Below, piece by piece: positions 11,301-20,479 of a DNA stretch of 64,000 nt; within the stretch, counting starts at the first letter, position 1; every line of letters starts with the position of its first letter. The translations under genes were made by a program, and so were the position numbers. Source of the stretch: Phyto melanocephala. Taxonomy: Eukaryota > Arthropoda > Insecta > Diptera > Rhinophoridae. The notes beneath the pieces were generated by a model. It saw only the letters and a list, made by a program, of their open reading frames with translations, was not told the origin of the DNA and made no database searches. Where the stretch lies: assembly GCA_941918925.1 (NCBI GenBank), contig OW799235.1:101759947-101823946 (forward strand), written 5' to 3'.

Positions 11301-13187
11301 TTAGGATTATTTTCATACTTTAGGAAGTTTGTACCGAATCACGCGAAAATCACAAAAGTTTTAAGGCAGTTGACATTGGATGGAAAATATATGCCAACGG
11401 ATGAATGTTATAGGGCTTTTGATTCATTGAAGGAGATTTTATCATCTGGCCCTGTTCTTGCTATTTACGATCCGCGTAAACAAACTGAATTACATTGTGA
11501 CGCAAGTTCATCCGGATTTGGTGCGGTACTTTTGCAGCGCCAGATGGACGGAAAGTTTCACCCCGTTATGTTTTTTTCTAGAGCAACAACGGCTGCTGAA
11601 ATGCGATATCATAGTTTTGAGCTAGAAACGTTGGCCATCATATATGCCCTACGTCGTTTTAGAGTATATCTGCAGGGAATACCATTCAAAATTGTAACTG
11701 ATTGCAATTCCCTGACACTAACTCTGAGTAGGAAACAATTGAACGCTAGGATTGCACGTTGGGCTCTTGAGTTAGAAGATTACAATTATACCATACAACA
11801 CCGAGGTGGTGTTAGTATGGGACATGTTGACGCCCTTAGCCGCTGCCCAACTGCTGGAACTGGTAATGTTACTGATGCTTGTACTGCTGCTGTAGAGAAT
11901 AGGTCAGACCGTGGGATATGTAAATTAGTTGCCACAGTGGATTCCGGGGAAATAGATTTTTATGTTCAGGTTGCCCAAAATCGTGATGAGTCAATTGTTC
12001 AATTGAGGAACAAGTTGGAGAAGGATACGATTGAGGATTTTGAATTAAGAGATGGATTGGTTTTTAGAAAATGCAAGGATGAAGTTCGTCAGCTGTTTGT
12101 GCCGTCTGAAATGGAACTCAATGTTATTAGGTTGATTCATGAGAAAATATGTCATCTAGGTGTGGAAAAGACTTGTGATCAAATAAAGAAGAACTACTGG
12201 TTCCCAAAGATGAGGCAGAAAGTGGAAAGATTTATAAAGAACTGCATTCGTTGCATCATGTGTTCAGCTCCTGCACGTATTAACGAGCATAACCTCTACA
12301 GCATTCCTAAGAGACCGGTCCCTTTTGATACTATACATATAGATCATTTTGGGCCTTTGCCGTCCATTAACTCCAAGCGTAAGCACATTTTGGTCATCAT
12401 TGATGCCTTCACTAAATACGTTCGTCTCTATCCAGTCATTTCTACTAGTACAAGGGAGGTTATTGCGTGTTTGGACAAATATTTTAGTTACTACAGTAGA
12501 CCGAGGCGTATTGTGTCTGACCGTGGAACGTGTTTCACTTCTCTTGAATTTGGTGCATATTTGTTGAAGAATAATATATCACATGTTAAGATCGCAACTG
12601 CCTCTCCGCAGGCAAATGGGCAAGTAGAGCGCGTAAATAGAACAATAAAGGCTATGCTGAGTAAGGTAACCGATTCTATCAGTCATGCCAATTGGACCGT
12701 TATGTTAGGCAGAATAGAATACAGCTTAAATAACACTATTCATTCAACTATTAAGGAGGCTCCCAGTAAATTGCTGTTCGGTGTTGAGCAAAGAGGAGAG
12801 GAAGTTGATAAACTCACGGAATATCTTGAAGAAAAGCTTGATGCAAGTATTGAATGTGATTTGAATGGGATTCGGTCAACTGCTTTAGATGCTATCGAAA
12901 AATCACAGGAATACTCTCAGCGATATTTTCAGCAGCATAGCAAACCAGCAAAGAAATATTGCGAAGGCGATTTTGTTGTAATCCGTAATGTAGATACGGT
13001 CATTGGTACAAATAAGAAGTTAATCCCGAAATACCGGGGACCATACGTAATTCATAGGGTCTTGCCACATGATCGTTACGTGATTAGGGACATTGAAAAT
13101 TGTCAACTTACACAACTACCATATGATGGTGTTGTGGAAGCCTCTAGGATTAGAAAATGGCTAACAGATGATAGCTCAGCTGAATGA
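8352..13187 (+). CDS. Gag-Pol polyprotein of the Ty3/gypsy element
   Basis: A single uninterrupted 1611-codon frame; the ATG is only 49 bp after the 5' LTR. Domains in order: an N-terminal SAP-like stretch (about 5-40), a low-complexity D/S/K region, then the capsid-like Gag region. Two CCHC zinc knuckles follow (CYNCTQMGHYQSKC near 394 and CFRCWQMGHDHRSC near 418). The aspartic protease has FDTGSPA near 489 and LILGRDF near 558. Reverse transcriptase has YMDDI near 901, and RNase H starts with HCDASSSG near 1050. Integrase has an HHCC zinc domain (about 1263-1305) and a D,D35E core (about 1330, 1388, 1424). A GPY-type motif (YRGPYVI) and no chromodomain follow. Gag and Pol share one frame with no frameshift or readthrough site visible, so a Gag:Pol ratio would need another mechanism. 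It belongs to Ty3/gypsy (Metaviridae) by domain order, RT before integrase. No damage is visible. Confidence 0.95.
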   Translation: MTTRMSKQQLVDELKSAGVEIPANASSARLRELYENAVTNACKDGEDSSTDTIEVTAATAAAAVLSLAPATDVKAQATGVIPKVNDKSYVGTKSDVDDSKSNSEAKSDDKPKLEVKSHADSKSDATAAESLSDACGTTVFVQNAGNEATDLDCQLQILRKKHELLKLQHAIAALERNESSQPEEPRITTPFATSSRLTFRDIEHAIAKFDGENRAYSVNDFLRNFERVMNMVAAEELFKYTALCNSLTGTAKLLLNKTNVMSYGELKAALVKEFGRAINRGEIYKILANYKWNKKDNIRRYVLEMENIASRCGDIDEFELIGFIIDGMQDNTPEAYLLMNARTINQFKESLDLYEQRRANRSFINRDAATPKPRMVPTKSAEAYATSSDTNEIRCYNCTQMGHYQSKCPYDKRPNGSCFRCWQMGHDHRSCTNPKKSLTMRKKVVAAVSTDDIDVQDGSFGDAIDAVNNVSVAFCDSRVKCRKFINCSSLFDTGSPANFVRKSFVPFKVDNAAMKSAYRGLGKSNLKTYGTTDAKIKFRNLCKKVALNIVPDTTMSIPLILGRDFLNKSSIHLCQKLTKNTFSNKCNEFVDEKQSFFCALDLNEKNKTGNQSAVISDVEKSFVCQLENSKDDFSTHECKDYCEAGEYVVCSCEERMFTINCLGRDYELGNKVLHEAAYDAAELCNLENFSNEACCVDVVSSDIDVNPNLSQKYFKDLHEAIKGSYFEASGIEVKPYDYEMNIRLTSDVPFHSLPRRLSYYEKNELQKITDELLANNIIRPSESPYASAVVLVKKKNGQIRKCVDYRPLNKLTVRDNFPLPLIEDCIEYLGGKQYFTTLDLRNGFFHVKMAPDSIKYTSFVTPYGQFEYLCMPFGLKNAPAVFQRYIYNIFRDLVDEGLIIIYMDDIIIATADFKTHLELVSKVLRRMKEKGLGLRVAKCKFGYNRIDYLGYCVSPEGIRPGDSHLTAIGHYPFPRNQAEMKTCLGLFSYFRKFVPNHAKITKVLRQLTLDGKYMPTDECYRAFDSLKEILSSGPVLAIYDPRKQTELHCDASSSGFGAVLLQRQMDGKFHPVMFFSRATTAAEMRYHSFELETLAIIYALRRFRVYLQGIPFKIVTDCNSLTLTLSRKQLNARIARWALELEDYNYTIQHRGGVSMGHVDALSRCPTAGTGNVTDACTAAVENRSDRGICKLVATVDSGEIDFYVQVAQNRDESIVQLRNKLEKDTIEDFELRDGLVFRKCKDEVRQLFVPSEMELNVIRLIHEKICHLGVEKTCDQIKKNYWFPKMRQKVERFIKNCIRCIMCSAPARINEHNLYSIPKRPVPFDTIHIDHFGPLPSINSKRKHILVIIDAFTKYVRLYPVISTSTREVIACLDKYFSYYSRPRRIVSDRGTCFTSLEFGAYLLKNNISHVKIATASPQANGQVERVNRTIKAMLSKVTDSISHANWTVMLGRIEYSLNNTIHSTIKEAPSKLLFGVEQRGEEVDKLTEYLEEKLDASIECDLNGIRSTALDAIEKSQEYSQRYFQQHSKPAKKYCEGDFVVIRNVDTVIGTNKKLIPKYRGPYVIHRVLPHDRYVIRDIENCQLTQLPYDGVVEASRIRKWLTDDSSAE

Positions 13188-13304
13188 TTTCTAGGTCCTC
13201 TTTAGGCAATTGGCAATACTTGTTATTAGTAAATAAGTATTAGTATAGCTTTAAGCCATTCATGTCACAATCGAGGTCGATTGAATTGTCAGGTCGGCCG
13301 AAGT

Positions 13305-13593
13305 TGTAACAAGTAATTATTCATAATTATAATTTAATATTAAATCCCTTATCAATACTGACAATATTTATAGCAGGTGGCAACGTACTGATTTGCCAAT
13401 AGGAACAGAGCTTCTAAATTACCACTTAACGAAATTCGTTAATTTTGCTATTGACCAATCAGAATTGAGCTTCTATTTTCTTAAGTGATATTTTTAATTT
13501 TTCTTAAGTTAAGTACATTACAGAAAATATTGTTAACAAGCGCAGACGCTTATTATTTAAATAAAGAAAAAACGTAATTTTCTAAGCCCTAAA
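13305..13593 (+). repeat. 3' LTR
   Basis: 289 bp, a near-perfect match of 8014-8302, followed by the ATAT duplication and then the A-rich core of the host DINE-like element. The short 13188-13304 interval is the element's non-coding 3' region. Confidence 0.93.
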
Positions 13594-14172
13594 ATATATA
13601 AAACAAAAAAAAAATAAAAAAAAAATTTAAAAAAAAAAATAAAAAAAATTAAAAAAAAAATAATAAAAATATAAATAATATATTAAAAAAAAATAAAAAA
13701 AAAATAAAAAAAAAATTTAAAAAAAAATTTTTAAAAAAATTAAAAAAAATTTTTTTTGGCTCAGTTGGGATTCGATGCCACGTTTTCTCTAACCAGTATA
13801 CACGTTTGTATGTATGTATGTTGTTGTTGTAATGTTGTTTTTGTGAAAAAAAAATCGAGGTGGTCGTGGGTTTTTGCTCATATCTCAGTTGTTTATGAAC
13901 CGATGTTTCTGATTTTCAATACCGATCTACTCCCGAATATTTCTGATATTTTAATACCTTACCCGGGTCCAACCTATGTCGGGGGGCTTCAAAAAGTTGA
14001 TTTCAACATACACACGGACAGACGGTCAGACGGACAGACGGTCAGACGGACAGACTGACAGGGCTTAATCGACTCCCCTATTCATAAGCTTTCAGAAAAT
14101 ATATACTTTATGGGGTCGGAAATGAAAATTGTAGAAATTTCACACGGAATGACAAACCTATATATACCCTTT

Positions 14173-14907
14173 TTATACCCTTCACACAGTGAAAAAGGGT
14201 ATACATAGGTTTGTCATTCCGTGTGAAATTTCTACAATTTTCATTTCCGACCCCATAAAGTATATATTTTCTGAAAGCTTATGAATAGGGGAGTCGATTA
14301 AGCCCTGTCAGTCTGTCCGTCTGTCCGTCTGTCCGTGTGTATGTTGAAATCAACTTTTTGAAGCCCCCCGACATCGCTTGGACCCGGGTGAGGTATTAAA
14401 ATATCAGAAATATTCGGGAGTAGATCGGTATTGAAAATCAGAAACATCGGTACATAAACAACTGAGATATGAGCAAGAACCCACGACCACCTCGATTTTT
14501 TTTTCACAAAAACAACATTACAACAACAACATACACACATACAAACGTGTATACTGGTTAGAGAAAACGTGGCATCGAATCCCAGCTGAGCCAAAAAAAT
14601 TTTTTTTTAAATTTTTTTTTAAATTTTTTTTATTTTTTTTTTTTAATTTTTATTTAATATATTATTTATATTATTATTATTATTTTTTTTTTAATATTTT
14701 TGAATTTTTTTTTTGAATTTTTTTTTATTTTTTTTTGTTTTATATTATATATATTTTAATTATTTAATAAAAATTTTTTTTTTAATTTTTTTTAAAATTT
14801 TTTTTTTCATTTTTTTTTTCTTTTTTTTTTATTTTTTTATTGCATGACTACACGTTGTGAAGGGTATATAAGATTCGGCACGGCCGAATATAGCGCTCTT
14901 ACTTGTT
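14173..14907 (-). mobile_element. DINE/INE-1-like element B2, inverted against B1
   Basis: It begins at the reversed 3' terminus TATACCCTTCACACAGTG, whose hairpin TACCCTT/AAGGGTA is intact. It ends at the reversed 5' terminus GGCACGGCCGAATATAGCGC...ACTTGTT. Together B1 and B2 make a tail-to-tail palindrome of about 2 x 420 bp centred near 14175. Confidence 0.75.
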
Positions 14908-14919
14908 TTTTTTTTTAAC

Positions 14920-15057
14920 ACGCCCTTAACGTCTTCAGTTCCAGTTGAACGACTGTTTTCTTTTGCCGGGATCGTCAACAGTCCAATTCGGCAATCATTG
15001 TCTGATCTTTCTTTTGAAAAATTAGTTGTAATGAAGGCCAATTGTAAATATATGTAA
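14920..15057 (+). pseudogene. hAT transposase C-terminal fragment
   Basis: The frame reads TSSVPVERLFSFAGIVNS from 14929, then SLSDLSFEKLVVMKAN and a stop at 15055-15057. This matches the hAT C-terminal dimerisation signature (S.P.ERLFS.AG, then LS...EKL). The upstream part is cut off by B2. It is the coding remnant of the hAT element whose ends are at 7381 and 16895. Confidence 0.7.
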
Positions 15058-15258
15058 ATTATAAATTTTTGTTTTTTGGGGAATTGAATGTATTCTGAAT
15101 GAATTTGTTTCTTACTATTATTTTTTTCACATATTTTTCCTTTTTTTGTTGATTTTTCAAAATAAAATGTATATACATATGTATAAAATGCTGTAAATTG
15201 AAAATTTTTAAAAAATAATCAAATATAATCAAAAATATTCTAAAAGTAGTCAATTCTT

Positions 15259-16745
15259 TTTATACCCTTCACATGTGGTGCACAATGGTATACCTATATA
15301 TAGCTTTGCCATTCCATTTGTAATTTCTACAATTTTCATTTCCGACCCCATAAAGTATATATTTTCTGAAAGCTTATGAATAGAGAAGTCGATTAAGCCC
15401 TGACCGTCTGTCCGTCTATCCGTCTGTCCGTGTGTTGGTCAACTTTTAGAAGCAACTATATATTCCTCAGATCTGTGTATGGTATCAATCTCTTGGAAAT
15501 ATCCGGGAATGAATCGCTATTGAAATTCAGAACAATCGCCCTATAACTTTCTGAGATATGAGCAAAAAACCACGACCACCTTGTTTTTTTCACAATTACA
15601 ACAACAACATACATATATACTAATAGAGTAGACGTGGTATCGAATCCCAGTTGAGCTTAACCATTTTTTATACCCTTCACACAGTGAAAAAGGGTATATA
15701 TAGGTTTGTCATTCCGTGTAAAATTTCTACAATTTTGATTTCCGACCCCATAAAGTATATATTTTCTGAAAGCTTATCAATAGGGGAGTCGATTAAGCCC
15801 TGTCAGTCTGTCCGTCTGACCGTCTGTCCGTGTGTATGTTGAAATCAACTTTTTGAAGCCCCCCGACATCGCTTGGACTCGGGTGAGGTATTAAAATATC
15901 GGAAATATTCGGGAGTAGATCGGTATTGAAAATCAGAAACATCGGTACATAAACAACTGAGATATGAGCAAAAACCCACGACCACCTCGATTTTTTTTCA
16001 CAAAAACAACATTACAACAACAACATACATACATATAAACGTGTATACTGACTGGTTAGAGAAAACGTGGCATTGAATCCCAGCTGAGCCATAAAAATTT
16101 TTTTTTTAATTTTTTTTTTATTTTTTTTTTATTTTTTATTTAATATATTTTTATTATTTTTTTTAATTTTTTTTTTAAATATTTTTTTTTTATTTTTTTT
16201 GTTTCATATTTATTATATATATTTTAATTATTTTTTAAAATATTTTTTTTTTAAAATTTTTTTTTTAAATATTTTTTTTAATTTTTTTTTATTTTTTTTT
16301 TAACATACATACGTAAATTTATAATTTTACAATGTGGATGTTTTTATATATGTATGGTTTTTATATGTATGTACGTATATCATATGGAATTGTGATACAA
16401 ACTACTGTTATTGCATGACTACACGGTGTGAAGGGTATATAAGATTCGGCACGGCCGAATATAGCGCTCTTACTTGTTTTATTTTGTATATTATTTATAT
16501 TTTTATTATTTTTTTTTTTAATTTTTTTCAAAATTTTTTGTAAAAATTTTTTTTTAGAAACATACATACGTAAACTCAATTAATAATTTTACAATGGTAT
16601 GTTTTTTATATGTATGTTTTTACATGTACATATGTACGTATTTTATATGAGATGAATAGTGATACAAACAATTGTTATTGCGTGACTTCACGTTGTGAAG
16701 GGTATATAAGATTCGGCACGGCCGAATATAGCACTGTTACTTGTT
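15259..16745 (-). mobile_element. DINE-like element B3 (variant with GTGGTGCAC end), split by B4
   Basis: The left piece 15259-15667 starts TATACCCTTCACATGTGGTG. The right piece 16479-16745 carries the A/T core and reversed 5' end GGCACGGCCGAATATAGCAC. Copy B4 separates them. It sits in hAT remnant sequence, which continues at 16746 (GGATTACTTCTGATTATTTT). Confidence 0.7.
15668..16478 (-). mobile_element. DINE/INE-1-like element B4 nested in B3
   Basis: Complete copy from TATACCCTTCACACAGTG to ACTTGTT, with GACCCCATAAAGTATATATT, GTCCGTCTGACCGTCTGTCC, an A/T core and the ATTCGGC hairpin. Confidence 0.75.
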
Positions 16746-16903
16746 TGGATTACTTCTGATTATTTTTGATTATTTTCTCGTAATCCTAAATAATCTTGAT
16801 TACTTTTGGTTTATTATCAAGAATTGTTTAGAAGGGAATTATGTAATCAATACCATTCCTTTTAAAAAATCGTAATCCAAATTTAACAGCTCTAGTTGAT
16901 ACC

Positions 16904-17130
16904 CATATTGATACTCTGAATAAAATCGATTTTCGTTTGTAAATTTTGGGAAAAACTCCAAAGCAGTTTTATATCTCAGTTAGTTTCAAAACGAATCGTT
17001 AGATTTACTCAGAAATAATTTTAAAAACGACTTGTAAATTTGGTGCCTTTAGTGTATCTAAAAAATAAATGTATTTTTCCAAACAATTTTTGACCATAAC
17101 TTTGCAAACAATGAATGAATGGTTCATATT
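16904..17130. repeat. Family C relic, right side of the hAT insertion
   Basis: Parallels 53590-53720: CGTTTGTAAATTTTGGGAAA, CAAAGCAGTT and ATATCTCAGTTAGTTT all recur there. Confidence 0.45.
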
Positions 17131-17136
17131 TAAGTA

Positions 17137-17520
17137 TTGATGGTAAATGGAAATCGCTACAGGGAGACGATCCGAAGCTTTTTGTGGCAGAAAATTGATG
17201 ATTTAGACGTAGATAATATGTGGTTTCAAAAACATGGTGCCACTTGCCGCACATTAAGAGAAACAATGGTTATTTTGAACGAAAAGTTCAAAAATCGCCT
17301 TATTTATCGTAGAGGGCAACTGAATTATCCACCAAGATCGTGCGATTTGACGCCTTCAGACTATTTGTTGTGTTTTTTTTTAAATCGAAAGTGTACAACT
17401 ATAATCCCATAACAGTTTTATGGTACAAAAACAAAATTATCGAGCAGATCTCAACCACTGGCAACAGTTTATTGAAAAACGTGATTGAGAATTTCGTTAA
17501 AAGATTGGTAGCCTGACGAC
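17137..17520 (+). pseudogene. Mariner transposase C-terminal relic
   Basis: The frame gives NGNRYRETIRSFLW, DNMWFQKHGATC, YPPRSCDLTPSDYLL, then after a frame break LLKNVIENFVKRL and RPDIIF. This follows the end of a mariner DDE transposase. In the FQxDGAT motif the catalytic D reads H (KHGAT), and frame breaks follow 17412, so it is dead. It is the third catalytic block without the N-terminal half. Confidence 0.75.
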
Positions 17521-17632
17521 CCGACATAATTTTTAACCGGAAAGAGCTGAAATAAAAATATTTTTAATAAAAAAAATCTTTTTCTATTAAAATGTCCTCA
17601 AATTTAGATAATTTTTATGTTATGAGAAAATT

Positions 17633-18250
17633 TGTTATACCCTTCACCTGTGGTGCACAAACGTATATATAGCTTTGTCATTCCGTTTGTAATTTCTACA
17701 ATTTTCATTTCCGACCCCATAAAGTATATATTTTCTGAAAGCTTATGAATAGAGAAGTCGATTAAGCCCTGACCGTCTGTCCGTCTGTCCGTCTATCCGT
17801 CTGCCCGTCTGTCCGTGTGTTGGTTGAAATCAACTTTTAGAAGCAACTATATGTTCCTCAGATCTGAGTATGGTATCAATCTCTTGGAAATATCCGGGAA
17901 TGAATCGCTATTAAAATTCAGCACAATCGCCCCATAACTTTCTGAGATATGAGCAAAAAACCACGACCACCTCATTTTTTTCACAATTACAACATACATA
18001 CATATATACTGGTTAGAGTAAACGTGGCATCGAATCCCAGCTAAGCCAAAAAAAATTTTTTTTTATTTTATATATTATTTATATTTTTATAATTTTTTTT
18101 ATATATATTTATTTCAAATTAAAAAATGTTTTATTGTTTTTTTTTTGTTTTTAATAAATTTTTTTTTTAATTTTTTTTTGGAAACATACATACGTAAACT
18201 CAATTTATAATTCTGCAATGGGATGCTTTTATATATGTATGTATGGTTTT

Positions 18251-18282
<32 letters not shown>

Positions 18283-18447
18283 TGTATGTATGTATGTATG
18301 TATGTATGTATGTATGTATGTATGTATGTATGTATGTACGTATTTCATATGAGATGAATGGTGATACAAACCATTGTTATTGCATGACTAGACATTGTGA
18401 AGGGTATATAAGATTCGGCACGGCCGAATATAGCACTTTTACTTGTT
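17633..18447 (-). mobile_element. DINE-like element B5 (GTGGTGCAC variant)
   Basis: From TATACCCTTCACCTGTGGTG to the reversed 5' end GCACGGCCGAATATAGCAC...ACTTGTT. It contains an expanded (TATG)n tract. Confidence 0.75.
18232..18337. repeat. (TATG)n microsatellite
   Basis: About 20 uninterrupted TATG units inside B5. Other copies of the family have only 2-8 units at this place. Confidence 0.9.
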
Positions 18448-18523
18448 TTAATATATATTAGTTTCTTTGATTAACAAACTATAATTTTAAAAACCAACAA
18501 AAAACAAATATATAATAAAAACT

Positions 18524-18580
18524 CGTATCCTGATGATGCTACACAAAGTGGTAGCGAAATATTGATCAAATAATATAAAA
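18524..18580 (+). ncRNA. Hammerhead-like relic
   Basis: ATC-CTGATGA (from 18529), then GCTAC...GTAGC as stem II, then GAA-ATAT-T-GATC. The layout has a palindromic four-base stem III as in hammerheads of Penelope-like elements. Stem I has only three pairs (ATC/GAT), so it is probably decayed or coincidental. The rest of 18448-19106 is A+T-rich with nothing else recognised. Confidence 0.3.
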
Positions 18581-19106
18581 TAGAACAAAAAAAAATTGTA
18601 TTACTGAAAAGACTTTAAGCTTAAAAAAACTATTACAGAACATTTTTTATTTAAGGTAGACTTACATATAAAATTTTAATAGCTTGCATTATTTTAATAA
18701 TAAACAAATTTTGTAAAAATTAATTTCATGACACCAGCCAAGTGAAATGCGTTTTCGTAACCAGCTGAGGGTATCTTTATTTAGTGTTAGATGTAAATAT
18801 ACTCTATTTGGTTTCGAAAACTCTTTCCACACGGATGTCCTCGTAAAAAACTGTTCTCTTTCATTTTCTCAAATTTAAATTAAATTTATTTATAAAATAA
18901 TTAAAAATTAACTTGATTCAGAATAAATTTTTATATTAAATTAAAATAATACGAAAATAATATTTTTTTTTATTTATTTATTAAAACTTATTTATTTCAC
19001 CAATAATATTATTAAAAGAGTTAGGAGAATTTACAAATAGCATTTCAACATAAATAATATAAAATAGCTACTAAACTGCCCTTAATTTATATATTTTAAA
19101 CTTTAG

Positions 19107-19476
19107 CTAACACCTTTTATAACGATCAATTATTTACCTGTCCAGAGGGTTTGGTTTGTACGAATTTGCCAAATATCTGTTTTCAACGTAACACTTTACC
19201 AGCCAGCTGTAGTGATACTTTCAGCTGTGGCAAATGTAACGCAAATCAAATTTTCGCTTGTAGTACGCGCACAACTTTTGCGTTTTGTTTTGGCTCCACA
19301 ATACCTACAGATGTAGTAGGATCTTGCCCAGCAAATAAAATATGTGATGCTTCTAGTTCCCATTTTTGTGTAGATGAATTGACTGTAAGTTCGTGCTTTA
19401 TTCTGGAAAATTAACATTATTTTTTTGTACCGATCTTTTATTTTAGCCGACTTCTATTGTGTGCGATTTGGAATAA
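19107..19476 (+). CDS. Cys-rich, possibly chitin-binding protein (last two exons only)
   Basis: Exon 19107-19384 follows an acceptor (CTTTAG) and ends at donor ACT|GTAAGT. The last exon 19447-19476 follows TTTTAG and ends in TAA (PTSIVCDLE, stop). The frame joins without a break. The visible part, about 101 residues, has many cysteines (CPEGLVCTNLPNIC, CSDTFSCGKCN, FAFCFG, CPANKICDA, HFCVDE). This resembles insect extracellular peritrophin-like Cys patterns, so a secreted chitin-binding role is a guess from spacing only. The exon enters in phase 1, so at least one upstream exon with the start and signal peptide is missing. None is recognisable back to 18447, so the gene may have a long intron through the repeats or be a fragment. 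Confidence 0.55.
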
Positions 19477-19701
19477 CTGCATCCGTTTCATTATTAGAGA
19501 GATCTACACACTATATACATCTACATGGCTATAGGTGTTTGGGACCCATCAATATACATACATAATACATTCTTTTTTATTTTTAATATTTTGTAATTGA
19601 TTTTATATTAACAATCTATGCAAGGATAATAAGCCAAATTCTTCATATTGTTATGATTTACAAAACATACTTAAATATTTAAAAATTTTACATTCATAGC
19701 T

Positions 19702-20110
19702 AAAGGGTGGTTAAATTTTAAGGGCCAATGTTGAATGTGAACCACACCTAAACGTCAATTTTTTTTTCTGTGTTTCATTTGACATTTCTTAATTTCAGAC
19801 TAACTCAATTTGAACCAAGGAAAGATACACAATTGAGCAACGCGTTAAAGTTATTCAGGCTTATTATGAAAATGGGCGTTAAAATCAAAATGCATAGATG
19901 TAGAAGAAAATCATCATCAGAGATGATGCACATTTGCATCTAAGTGGATTCGTCAATAAGCAGAATTGCCGCATTTGGGCGAATCATAATTCAAGAGTGG
20001 TTGTCGAAAAACCAATGCACCCACAAAGAGCTGGTGTGGGGTTCGTTTTCTTGGCATGATATCGGATCAATTTTGAGGAAACTGTTAAGTGTTAAGGATT
20101 GAAAAATACT
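19702..20110 (+). pseudogene. Internally deleted mariner transposase relic
   Basis: The TIR AAAGGGTGGTTAAATTTTAA starts near 19703. The N-terminal frame reads YTIEQRVKVIQAYYENG. It then jumps to DDAHLHLSGFVNKQNCRIW and VVEKPMHPQRAGV, the first catalytic block, before frame breaks. The segment between the helix-turn-helix and the DDE domain is deleted. No right-hand TIR is visible. Confidence 0.7.
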
Positions 20111-20479
20111 TTTGTTAGGTATCTTTTTTAATTAAAAAAAAAGCAAATGATTAACTACATAGCGAAAGTTTTAATTATATGGCCGCCACAGGTTAGGTAC
20201 AATTAGATATGTAATGGAAATCAATTTTTAAAACTAATCAAAATATTTTAAAACAAAAAAACTCATGAATTAAGTTAACTTGAATCATGATTCATTATTT
20301 CGTTGACTTATACGCGTTTATACTTCCCACAAATCCCCATAAAAGATATTTTCTCTACAGGCTCTAGAAAACATTATATGTATGTTAAAAAAGTAAATCT
20401 ACGTACCTAATAAGAATAATTATTAAAAGCGTTAATCACAAAAATAAGTTTACAAAAAATAAATACAGGTACCTACATA

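Larger units (their letters stand above)
8014..13593 (+). mobile_element. Ty3/gypsy LTR retrotransposon, complete and young
   Basis: Two 289-bp direct LTRs flank one long gag-pol frame. ATAT duplicates flank the element (8010-8013, 13594-13597). The LTRs differ at one visible position (T at 8072, A at 13363), so insertion was recent. The LTR starts TGTAAC but ends CCCTAAA rather than in CA. No standard tRNA-complementary primer site follows the 5' LTR directly. The stretch before the 3' LTR (AGGTCGGCCGAAGT) is only partly purine. The open frame and near-identical LTRs suggest it could be or recently was active. There is no env-like frame downstream of integrase. Confidence 0.93.
7786..14172 (+). 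mobile_element. DINE/INE-1-like element B1, split by a gypsy element
   Basis: The 5' end AACAAGTAAGAGTGC with hairpin ATTCGGC-CAT-GCCGAAT begins near 7786. A 21-bp reversed 3' terminus (7767-7787) precedes it. The copy is broken at 8013/13594 by the LTR element and resumes with the A-rich core, the TTGGCTCAG and CGAGGTGGTCGTGGG blocks, a GACAGACGG microsatellite and GGGGTCGGAAATG. The usual 3'-terminal hairpin is missing where it meets B2. Confidence 0.7.
7381..16895 (+). mobile_element. Dead hAT element, host of several nested insertions
   Basis: TTGATACC occurs at 7373-7380 and 16896-16903, an 8-bp target duplication as expected for hAT. The ends ATAGCTGTTAAG and TTTAACAGCTCTAG are imperfect inverted repeats. 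Between them lie remnants rich in TAATCAAAAATAATC-like sequence (7400-7640, 15190-15250, 16746-16870), plus a hAT C-terminal fragment at 14920-15057. The rest is made of later insertions. The element is inactive: only about 45 codons of transposase remain visible. Confidence 0.65.

Noticed and set aside
13756..14058. Recurring ~100-residue frame beginning MAQLGFDATFSLTSI in DINE-like copies (also 14298, 45375, 45852)
   Set aside because: It is a passive frame through the conserved non-coding 3' half of the repeat, including the GACAGACGG microsatellite. It has no start context and no domain.
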